Positions 16,068 through 22,627 of a stretch of DNA of 24,138 nt are shown one piece after another. Source of the DNA: RGIG7450 sp045577655 (GTDB lineage Bacteria; Bacillota; Clostridia; RUG12999). Location of the stretch: NCBI GenBank assembly GCA_045577655.1, contig JAZNIU010000019.1, forward strand, positions 1 through 24,138, read 5' to 3'. Under the pieces are notes generated by a model, which worked only from the letters and a program-made list of their open reading frames with translations, was not told the origin of the DNA and did not search any database. The number at the start of each line of letters is the position of its first letter. Position 1 is the stretch's first letter. A program made the translations under genes and the position numbers.

Positions 16068-17480
16068 ATGACCTCTTATTATGTTAGCAAAAAAAGCGCT
16101 TCACTGTGGTTTGCAGTTTTTTGTCTGCTTTTTTCGCAGATTGCGAGAGTAGGATATTTTATAAACGGGAATGTTAATCATATTGGCGTATATGATATGG
16201 TGGCAAAGGTTGTTATTCCCGTTGCAGCAACAGTTATTCTGATAGGGATTTTGTGTATCTGCGGTGAAAGATTTTTTAAAGCCACAATCCTGCCTGTTGT
16301 TATGGGATGCATTTTCTTTATGCTGGCAGCGGTGGACTTTTCAAAACCCGCTATGATTTTCGGCTGGATTTTTTGTGTAGCTCTTGGACTTATATATATT
16401 TCAGTTATATATAATAAAATAAAAACAAACACACTTCTTGTATATATTTTCGGGTTTCTGACAGCATATAATCTCATATTTGTTATGAACGACTGGTACA
16501 GCAAAAGCACCCGTCCGCAGTTTTTTAACGACTATTTGCCTGACCTTTCAATATTTTTGATGGTGCTTGGAATGTTGTTCCTTTCTATGTCTATGAAAAG
16601 AGATTTTGGAGAACACACTCTGAAATGGAGCGATAGGTCGGACGGAAGAAGACTGAGAACGCTTCCCGCTATGGCGCAGATTGAACCATACATTATGCCT
16701 GAAAGATCAGGCGCGTGCAATCTCATCCGTGAAAAGCTTGACCTTGAAGAAATAGAACAGTATATTGCTGACAAAAGAGCAGAAGGATTAAAAGGTTTCG
16801 GGCTGATGCACGTTCTTATTGCGGCATACCTCAGGGCAACAGCGCAATATCCGGCAATTAACAGATATCTTGCAGGCCAGAAAGTCTATTCGAGATTTGG
16901 CTGCATTATAGCTCTGACAATTAAAAAAAGCATGTCTATCGAATCGCCCGATACAGTAATTAAAGTGAAATTTGAACCGGGCGATACTGCCAAAGATGTC
17001 TATGAGAAATTCACAAAAGCAATAGAAGAAAACAAAGGGGATGCAGACGATAACGACTTTGACAATGTCGCAAAGTATCTCACTTTCCTGCCCGGAATAT
17101 TTTTGAAATTTACAGTATGGACATTAAAGCTTATGGACTATTTTGGTCTTCTGCCGACAGTGCTGGAAGATGTTAGTCCTTTCCACGCTTCGATGTTTAT
17201 AACATCTATGGGCTCACTCGGCATACCGGCAATCTACCATCATCTTTATAATTTTGGTAATGTTCCGATTTTCTTTGCGTTTGGCAAAAAATACAAGGAA
17301 AAGGTGATAGGCGACGACGGGTTTGTATATGTGAAAAAATATGTGGACTATACAGTTACCACAGACGAGCGTATTTGCGACGGATACTATTTTGCACAGG
17401 CGCTTAAACAACTCAAAAAATATCTTGCAAATCCGCAGTGTCTGGATGAAAAAGCAGAAATTATAGAAGACATAAAATAA
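16068..17480 (+). CDS. Membrane protein with C-terminal E2-like (2-oxoacid dehydrogenase acyltransferase) domain
   Basis: A 470-residue protein in two parts. Residues 1 to about 180 form six hydrophobic segments. From about 210 on, the sequence resembles the catalytic domain of E2 acyltransferases: HVLIAAYLRATAQYPAINRYL, then FHASMFITSMGSLGIPAIYHHL, NVPIFFAFGK, and near the end DERICDG (434-439 for ERICDG). In E2 and chloramphenicol acetyltransferases the last motif is HxxxDG; here Glu434 replaces the catalytic His while D438-G439 remain. No lipoyl or peripheral-subunit-binding domain is present, and no E1/E3 genes are near. GGAG lies 5 bases before ATG 16068; earlier in-frame starts would lie in the hairpin or the antiporter gene. 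The function is unknown; an acyl-transfer or binding role is only inferred. Confidence 0.78.
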   Translation: MTSYYVSKKSASLWFAVFCLLFSQIARVGYFINGNVNHIGVYDMVAKVVIPVAATVILIGILCICGERFFKATILPVVMGCIFFMLAAVDFSKPAMIFGWIFCVALGLIYISVIYNKIKTNTLLVYIFGFLTAYNLIFVMNDWYSKSTRPQFFNDYLPDLSIFLMVLGMLFLSMSMKRDFGEHTLKWSDRSDGRRLRTLPAMAQIEPYIMPERSGACNLIREKLDLEEIEQYIADKRAEGLKGFGLMHVLIAAYLRATAQYPAINRYLAGQKVYSRFGCIIALTIKKSMSIESPDTVIKVKFEPGDTAKDVYEKFTKAIEENKGDADDNDFDNVAKYLTFLPGIFLKFTVWTLKLMDYFGLLPTVLEDVSPFHASMFITSMGSLGIPAIYHHLYNFGNVPIFFAFGKKYKEKVIGDDGFVYVKKYVDYTVTTDERICDGYYFAQALKQLKKYLANPQCLDEKAEIIEDIK

Positions 17481-17481
17481 A

Positions 17482-17512
17482 AAAGAGCAGGTTTTAAACC
17501 TGCTCTTTCATT
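17482..17512. terminator. Bidirectional terminator between the E2-like gene and argG
   Basis: AAAGAGCAGG (17482-17491) pairs with CCTGCTCTTT (17499-17508) around a T/A-rich loop, with A and T runs outside. It serves both convergent genes. Confidence 0.88.
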
Positions 17513-17520
17513 TTGTTATA

Positions 17521-18735
17521 TTATTTTTTCAAGTTTTTAAGCATCATAGCACGAACCTTTAAGGGGAGACCGAACAGATTGATGAAACCTGCTGAATCTT
17601 TCTGGTCGTAAACATCGTCCTCGCTGAATGTAGCAATTTCTTCATTATACAATGAATAGGGAGATGTTGTGCCTGCCGGCATTACGTTGCCTTTATAAAG
17701 TTTCATACGAACGCTGCCTGTAACGGTTTCCTGTGTTTTGTCAACAAAAGCGGACATAGCCTCACGGAGAGGGGTGTACCACAAACCGTCATATACAAGG
17801 TCTGCAAATTTGTTTGCAAGGTCCAGTTTATAGTGGAGAGTCTGTTTGTCCAGACAGAGATATTCAAGCTCTTTGTGAGCAGCATATAAAAGCGTTCCGC
17901 CCGGTGTTTCATACACGCCACGGCTCTTCATACCAACAAGTCTGTTTTCCACAATGTCGTCTATGCCGATACCGTTGGCAGCTGCAAGCTCGTTTGCTTT
18001 TGTGAGAAGAGCTACTGCACTGTCATAGCGTACGCCGTCAATTGCAACCGGTACACCTTTTTCAAAATCTATTGTAACGTATGTAGGAGTGTCGGGAGCA
18101 TTTTCCGGAGAAACCATCATTTTAAGTATTTTATCATAGTTAGGCTCGTTTGCCGGGTCTTCGAGGTCCATACCTTCGTGGCTGAGGTGCCAGATGTTTC
18201 TGTCCATAGAATAGTTGTCTTCTTTTGTAACAGGAACAGGAATTCCGCGAGCTTCTGCATATTCAATTTCTTCCTCACGGGATTTGATATCCCATATTCT
18301 CCAGGGAGCAATAATTTTAAGGTGAGGTGCAAGAGCTTTTATTGTGAGCTCAAAACGAACCTGGTCGTTTCCTTTGCCTGTGCAACCGTGGCAGATAGCA
18401 GTTGCACCTTCTTTTTCTGCAATTTCAACAAGACGTTTTGCAATACACGGTCTTGCGTGGGATGTACCCAGCATATATTTGCCTTCGTATATAGCGCCTG
18501 CTTTAAGTGTGGGCCATATAAAATCGTTAACATATTCTTCCTGAAGATTTTCAATGTAGAGTTTGGAAGCGCCTGTTTTTAAGGCTTTTTCTTCCAGACC
18601 TTCTGTTTCTTTGCCCTGACCAACATCACCGCAAACAGCGATAACTTCATAATCGTAGTTTTCTTTGAGCCAGGGTATGATAATAGAGGTGTCCAGTCCC
18701 CCTGAGTATGCAAGTATAACCTTTTCTTTAGCCAC
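17521..18735 (-). CDS. argG: Argininosuccinate synthase, GTG start
   Basis: The 404-residue protein joins citrulline and aspartate with ATP to form argininosuccinate, the penultimate step of arginine synthesis. The ATP-pyrophosphatase P-loop AYSGGLDTS lies at 9-17, followed by the conserved CGDVGQG, GTSHARPCIAK and CHGCTGKGNDQVRFE segments. Length is typical (about 400). The start is GTG 18735 with AAGGAGG 8 bases upstream. It is a single-gene unit: a terminator follows and argH is not adjacent. Its promoter carries a palindrome over the -10 box, so repression is likely. Confidence 0.97.
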   Translation of the reverse strand: MAKEKVILAYSGGLDTSIIIPWLKENYDYEVIAVCGDVGQGKETEGLEEKALKTGASKLYIENLQEEYVNDFIWPTLKAGAIYEGKYMLGTSHARPCIAKRLVEIAEKEGATAICHGCTGKGNDQVRFELTIKALAPHLKIIAPWRIWDIKSREEEIEYAEARGIPVPVTKEDNYSMDRNIWHLSHEGMDLEDPANEPNYDKILKMMVSPENAPDTPTYVTIDFEKGVPVAIDGVRYDSAVALLTKANELAAANGIGIDDIVENRLVGMKSRGVYETPGGTLLYAAHKELEYLCLDKQTLHYKLDLANKFADLVYDGLWYTPLREAMSAFVDKTQETVTGSVRMKLYKGNVMPAGTTSPYSLYNEEIATFSEDDVYDQKDSAGFINLFGLPLKVRAMMLKNLKK

Positions 18736-18758
18736 TTGAAATTCCTCCTTAAATTTGG

Positions 18759-18773
18759 TATACTACTAGTATA
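18759..18773. promoter_or_regulatory. Palindrome on the argG -10 box (putative operator)
   Basis: TATACTA-C-TAGTATA is a perfect 7+1+7 inverted repeat covering the argG -10 hexamer and the expected start point. Its core TACTAnTAGTA recurs at the XRE gene promoter (19811-19821). It does not look like an ARG box for ArgR. Confidence 0.55.
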
Positions 18774-18796
18774 GTACATTTCGGCAATTTTTGCAA
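18768..18796 (-). promoter_or_regulatory. Sigma-A promoter of argG
   Basis: On the minus strand TTGCAA (18796-18791), 17 bases, then TATACT (18773-18768). This is a near-consensus promoter about 33 bases before the GTG start. Confidence 0.82.
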
Positions 18797-18867
18797 CTGA
18801 AAAATTCAACAAATTTTTATACAGTTTTCTATAAGTTTTGTGCATAAATATACGAAAGAGGTATAAT

Positions 18868-19359
18868 ATGAAAGTTTTAGGCATAGACCCGGGTATAGCA
18901 ATAGTAGGCTACGGAATTGTTGAACACATAGGTAACAGGTTCAGAGTCCACGACTATGGCAGCATTCAGACAAAGGCGGGAACACCGGTGGTGGAGCGTC
19001 TTAAAATAGTGTACGATTCATTGGTTGCGCTCATTGAAAAGGAAAAGCCCGACTGTATGGCAATAGAAGAGCTTTTTTTCAATACCAACTCCAAAACGGC
19101 AATAACTGTTGCTGAGGCGAGAGGGGTGCTTCTTCTGGGAGCAGTAAATTCAGGTATTGAGGTTTTTGAATACACTCCGCTGCAGGTAAAACAGGCAGTA
19201 ACGGGATATGGAAGAGCGGACAAGAACCAGGTGCAGCAGATGACAAAATCGCTTCTGGGACTGGACAGAGTTCCCAAGCCGGATGATACTGCAGATGCTC
19301 TTGCGATAGCAATATGCCACGCGCACAGTGCAGGGTCAGTGGCAATGAAATACAGATAA
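18868..19359 (+). CDS. ruvC: Holliday junction resolvase RuvC
   Basis: A 163-residue endonuclease that cuts Holliday junctions with RuvAB. The four acidic catalytic positions are visible: D7 in GIDPG, E67 in AIEELFF, and D140 and D143 in PDDTADALA. The conserved TPLQVKQAVTGYGRADKNQV stretch lies at 103-122. ATG 18868 follows AAGAGGT by about 5 bases; an in-frame GTG at 18838 would add ten unconserved residues. ruvA and ruvB are not downstream, since a terminator follows. No convincing promoter was found in the 132 bases shared with argG; TATAAT at 18862-18867 touches the start codon and cannot serve. Confidence 0.96.
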   Translation: MKVLGIDPGIAIVGYGIVEHIGNRFRVHDYGSIQTKAGTPVVERLKIVYDSLVALIEKEKPDCMAIEELFFNTNSKTAITVAEARGVLLLGAVNSGIEVFEYTPLQVKQAVTGYGRADKNQVQQMTKSLLGLDRVPKPDDTADALAIAICHAHSAGSVAMKYR

Positions 19360-19380
19360 AAAACTTTTGTAAATATATAA

Positions 19381-19418
19381 AAACGGCAGCTCTCATTATA
19401 GAGAGCTGCCGTTTTTTT
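19381..19418. terminator. Bidirectional terminator between ruvC and the XRE regulator
   Basis: AAACGGCAGCTCTC (19381-19394), loop ATTATA, and GAGAGCTGCCGTTT (19401-19414) form a 14-bp perfect stem followed by further Ts. Its right side touches the stop of the convergent XRE gene. Confidence 0.93.
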
Positions 19419-19756
19419 TACATTTGGTCAATATTTTCCACAAGAATTTTAAATACTGAATATAACCTATTGTATTTTTCTTCATCTACATTGTTTAAGG
19501 AGTTGATAAGGTCGGAGAATTTTTTTGAATTTGTAAGGTCAACATCCAGTAGCATATAATCGGTGCTGATATTCAAAACTTTTGAAATAGTCATAAGAGT
19601 TTCTATTGATGCGGCTCGTGTGCCGCGCTCAATATGACCAATGTGTGCAGTAGATAAGTCGCAGGCTTCTGCCAACTGCTCCTGAGTCATTCCGACTTGT
19701 TTTCGTATTTTACGGATCCGTGATCCTAAAGAGACATAATCAAAAGAATTTTTCAT
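19418..19756 (-). CDS. XRE-family transcriptional regulator
   Basis: A 112-residue protein with an N-terminal HTH_3 domain at about residues 10-64: RIRKIRKQVGMTQEQLAEACDLS, then HIGHIERGTRAASIETLMTISKVLNIS. The C-terminal 45 residues are mostly charged and helical, with no recognised sensor domain; dimerisation is a guess. ATG 19754-19756 is preceded by GAGAGGTGG. The gene is divergent from the secreted SGNH hydrolase, and their promoters overlap. Its own promoter carries a TACTAnTAGTA palindrome, which suggests self-control, and the same palindrome lies at argG. The HTH call is firm; the targets are inferred. Confidence 0.9.
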   Translation of the reverse strand: MKNSFDYVSLGSRIRKIRKQVGMTQEQLAEACDLSTAHIGHIERGTRAASIETLMTISKVLNISTDYMLLDVDLTNSKKFSDLINSLNNVDEEKYNRLYSVFKILVENIDQM

Positions 19757-19782
19757 ATTTTAACCACCTCTCAGTATCAATT

Positions 19783-19821
19783 ATATACTAACAGATGTTA
19801 ATATATAATATACTAATAGTA
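19783..19821. promoter_or_regulatory. Putative operator region of the XRE gene
   Basis: ATATACTAA occurs twice (19783-19791 and 19808-19816), 25 bases apart. The second copy opens the palindrome TACTA-A-TAGTA (19811-19821) that overlaps the XRE -10 box. Between the copies lies an inverted repeat TAACA-GA-TGTTA (19789-19800). This spacing suits paired repressor sites. Confidence 0.5.
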
Positions 19822-19835
19822 GTAAATGTTGACAA
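19807..19835 (-). promoter_or_regulatory. Sigma-A promoter of the XRE gene
   Basis: On the minus strand TTGTCA (19835-19830), 17 bases, then TATATT (19812-19807). Its -35 box shares five bases with that of the divergent promoter. Confidence 0.75.
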
Positions 19836-19857
19836 ACGGCATTATTTGTAATACAAT
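19829..19857 (+). promoter_or_regulatory. Sigma-A promoter of the SGNH hydrolase gene
   Basis: TTGACA (19829-19834), 17 bases, then TACAAT (19852-19857). This is close to consensus and lies 47 bases before the ATG. Confidence 0.83.
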
Positions 19858-19904
19858 AACCTAACACAATATTTAATAGAAAAAAGGGTTAGGAGAGGTA
19901 AAAA

Positions 19905-21557
19905 ATGAGAAAAAAGTTTGGAAAAATTATAGCAATATGCTTGTTTATTACAATTTTATGCCAACTGAGCGTATTTGCAAAAGAAGAAATTATTAACGTT
20001 ACTATTAACAGAGAAAAAATTGAATTTGACCAAAATCCAATAATTATAAGCGGAAGAACACTTGTGCCGCTGAGAAAGATTTTTGAAAGTTTAAATGCCT
20101 TTGTAGAGTGGGACGATGCTTCGCAAAGTGTATACGCGAAAAAAGGTGCCACAGAAATATCCCTTACCATAGACAGCAATATTGCAAAAGTAAACGGCAA
20201 GGAAATTTTGCTTGATGTGCCGGCAAAAATTGTAAATGACAGGACTCTTGTACCTGCAAGATTTGTTGCCGAAACACTAAATTGCAATGTTGGGTGGAAT
20301 GGTGACACAAACACTGTAATAATAAATTCTTATAAACCATTAGCAGATGAAAAGAATTTGTTTAGTGTGGATAAGGTTACATATGGAAAATATATTGCCA
20401 CAAATGGAAAAGTCTATGCAAACCCCATATATAATCATAGCGAGCTTATGAAGGTTACTCCCGGAGATACAATTTATTTTACCAATTACAGATTTCCAAC
20501 AAAGGTAAGATTTGTTACAGCGTATGATGCGAATAAAAAAGCTGTTGCGGAATGTGGATCAGCAAATGCGGTTGACAAATATATTGTGCCGCAGGGTATA
20601 GAATATATTGCCGTAACAACATATGAAAAAAGCGATGCAAATCTAAAAATATCAAATTCAAACGGTATAGACGGATTCATACCGGAGGAAATTTGCGTGG
20701 CGGACGGGAAGAAAGTTACCATATATGCAAACCAACTTGTTTCAGAGAGAAAACAGGGGCTTAAATTTGATTGGGAATGTAAAGTCGGCAAAGAACAGAA
20801 TGAAAATTATTTGATAGAAGCTAAGGGAAACTTTGGAAGCTATCCTCTCAAAGTTACAGCGATTGATACAGATGGTAGGGTTGTTTGGACGGGGGAGTCT
20901 ACTGTAAAAATTGTAAAAGATGAGCTTCCAAAAATGAAATTTCTTGCAATTGGTGATTCTCTTTCAAACAACAAACCATGGCTCAATCTTTTAAAAGAGG
21001 ACTCGGACGGAAAAATTGAGTTTCTGGGAACCAGAGGAAGAAACACAATTTTCTTCGAGGGAAGAAGTGGTTTTTCTTCGGGCAGCTATATGAATGCAAC
21101 AGAGTACACATTTGAAAAGGAGGGAGTACATCCTTTCTGGGACGGGGCAAGATTTAACTGGAATTACTATAAAACCACAACTGGAGTTCAGCCTGATGTG
21201 GTGCAGATTTTTCTTGGAATAAACGGAATTCAAAACAGTCCGGTAAGAAATGTCAGCAACATAGTGAGAATGGTTGATTATATTAAAAACGACGATCCCA
21301 ACATACCAATCTTTGTAGTAAACACAATGTACAAAGGCCCTTTGACAGATGATATAGAACACACCAAAGTTTTTAACCTTATGGAAAGGCTTAATAACGT
21401 TCTGTCAAATTATAAAAATGTATATATTGTTCCTGTAGCTGTTACGCATGACAGTAGCAGCAACTATTCGGAAAAGGACCAGGTACATCCTACACAAGTG
21501 GGATTTACACAGGTTGCAGATGTTATTTACAGCAGTTTGTGTGCGCATATAAAATAA
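19905..21557 (+). CDS. Secreted SGNH/GDSL hydrolase with copper-amine-oxidase-like stalk domain
   Basis: A 550-residue exported protein. A signal peptide (basic start, hydrophobic core, likely cut after VFA near residue 25) is followed by a PF07833-type stalk domain (about 27-142) with its two repeats GRTLVPLR and DRTLVPARF. A beta-rich region of unknown role covers about 150-345. The C-terminal SGNH esterase domain has GDSLS at 350-354 with nucleophile S352, GIN at 438-440 and DxxH with D525/H528. It probably removes acyl groups from a cell-surface or external polysaccharide; the substrate is not visible. AGGAGAGG precedes the ATG. It is divergent from the XRE regulator and monocistronic, with a terminator just behind. 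Confidence 0.88.
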   Translation: MRKKFGKIIAICLFITILCQLSVFAKEEIINVTINREKIEFDQNPIIISGRTLVPLRKIFESLNAFVEWDDASQSVYAKKGATEISLTIDSNIAKVNGKEILLDVPAKIVNDRTLVPARFVAETLNCNVGWNGDTNTVIINSYKPLADEKNLFSVDKVTYGKYIATNGKVYANPIYNHSELMKVTPGDTIYFTNYRFPTKVRFVTAYDANKKAVAECGSANAVDKYIVPQGIEYIAVTTYEKSDANLKISNSNGIDGFIPEEICVADGKKVTIYANQLVSERKQGLKFDWECKVGKEQNENYLIEAKGNFGSYPLKVTAIDTDGRVVWTGESTVKIVKDELPKMKFLAIGDSLSNNKPWLNLLKEDSDGKIEFLGTRGRNTIFFEGRSGFSSGSYMNATEYTFEKEGVHPFWDGARFNWNYYKTTTGVQPDVVQIFLGINGIQNSPVRNVSNIVRMVDYIKNDDPNIPIFVVNTMYKGPLTDDIEHTKVFNLMERLNNVLSNYKNVYIVPVAVTHDSSSNYSEKDQVHPTQVGFTQVADVIYSSLCAHIK

Positions 21558-21590
21558 AAAAAGACGGATTCAGTGAATCCGTCTTTTTAT
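21558..21590. terminator. Bidirectional terminator between the SGNH hydrolase gene and prs
   Basis: AAAAAGACGGATTC (21558-21571), loop AGT, and GAATCCGTCTTTTT (21575-21588) form a 14-bp perfect stem with outer A and T runs. prs ends at 21600 on the other strand. Confidence 0.92.
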
Positions 21591-21599
21591 GTAGTGTAA

Positions 21600-22580
21600 T
21601 TATTCGCTTTTCTTATCAGGGTCAACGTAAAGAGGACTGATAGAAATGTCTTCGTAAATTCTCTTGATTGCCTCTGCGCATATAGGAGCAACAGAAAGAA
21701 CCTTGAATTTTTCCAGCATTTTGCTCTTGGGAAGCGGAATTGTGTCAAGGAAGACAATTTCCTGAAGCGGAGATTCGCCAAGTCTGTCAATGGCAGGACC
21801 GGAGAGTACCGCATGTGTGCAAGCACAGTAAACTGCTTTTGCACCGCGTTCCATAAGAGCAGAAGCACCTGCTGCTATTGTGCCAGCGGTATCTATCATA
21901 TCGTCGACCATAATGCAGTGCTTGTCCTTAATATCGCCGATAACATTCATAATTTCTGCAACGTTGGGACGCGGACGGCGTTTGTCAACAATTGCAAAAG
22001 GAACGTTGAGCCGCTGAGCAAACTGCCTTGCTCTGCCAACACTGCCATGGTCAGGAGAAACGATGCAGACATTTTCAAGCTCATCTTTAAATTTATATTT
22101 GAAGTAATTTGCAAGAAGTGGTCCACCATACAAATGGTCAACAGGGATATTGAAAAAGCCCTGAATCTGCGGTGCATGCAGGTCTATTGTGAGCACTCTG
22201 TCGGCGCCTGCAGTTGTAATAAGGTCAGCAACAAGTTTGGCAGAGATTGGGTCTCTCGCCTTTGCTTTTCTGTCTTGACGTGCATAACCAAAATATGGAA
22301 GAACAGCTGTTATCTTAGCTGCGGACGCTCTTTTGAAAGCGTCAATCATAATGAGAAGTTCCATAATATTATCGTTTACGGGATTTGATGTGGACTGAAT
22401 TACAAACACTTCAGAGCCTCTGACCGTTTCGTTAATATTAACAGATATTTCTCCGTCACTAAAAATCTTTACCTCAGAATTGCCAAGCGTAAGACCAAGT
22501 TTTGCGGCAATGTCTTTAGCAAGTTTTTTGTGAGAGTTTCCGGCAAAAATCTTTATGTTTTTCCCGTGAATCGGACCCAT
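21600..22580 (-). CDS. prs: Ribose-phosphate pyrophosphokinase (PRPP synthetase)
   Basis: The 326-residue enzyme makes PRPP from ribose-5-phosphate and ATP for nucleotide, His and Trp synthesis. Visible are FSDGE, the flexible-loop segment YFGYARQDRK, DLHAPQIQGFF from residue 133 and the PRPP-binding loop VDDMIDTAGT at 225-234. Length is typical of class I enzymes (about 310-320). ATG 22580 follows AAGGAGTGAT. It lies 47 bases after glmU with no terminator between, so glmU-prs is probably one transcript, as in Bacillus. Confidence 0.97.
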   Translation of the reverse strand: MGPIHGKNIKIFAGNSHKKLAKDIAAKLGLTLGNSEVKIFSDGEISVNINETVRGSEVFVIQSTSNPVNDNIMELLIMIDAFKRASAAKITAVLPYFGYARQDRKAKARDPISAKLVADLITTAGADRVLTIDLHAPQIQGFFNIPVDHLYGGPLLANYFKYKFKDELENVCIVSPDHGSVGRARQFAQRLNVPFAIVDKRRPRPNVAEIMNVIGDIKDKHCIMVDDMIDTAGTIAAGASALMERGAKAVYCACTHAVLSGPAIDRLGESPLQEIVFLDTIPLPKSKMLEKFKVLSVAPICAEAIKRIYEDISISPLYVDPDKKSE

Positions 22581-22627
22581 TCTTTATCACTCCTTATATT
22601 TTTTTAATTATGTATGGGTACATAATT

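Noticed and set aside
18862..18867. TATAAT just before ruvC as its promoter
   Set aside because: It touches the ATG, leaving no room for a leader with the AAGAGGT ribosome binding site, which lies upstream of it.
4553..21590. Multiple hairpins as repeats of a mobile element or CRISPR
   Set aside because: Each hairpin has a different stem sequence, sits at a gene end and is followed by a U-tract; no repeated spacer pattern or transposase was seen.
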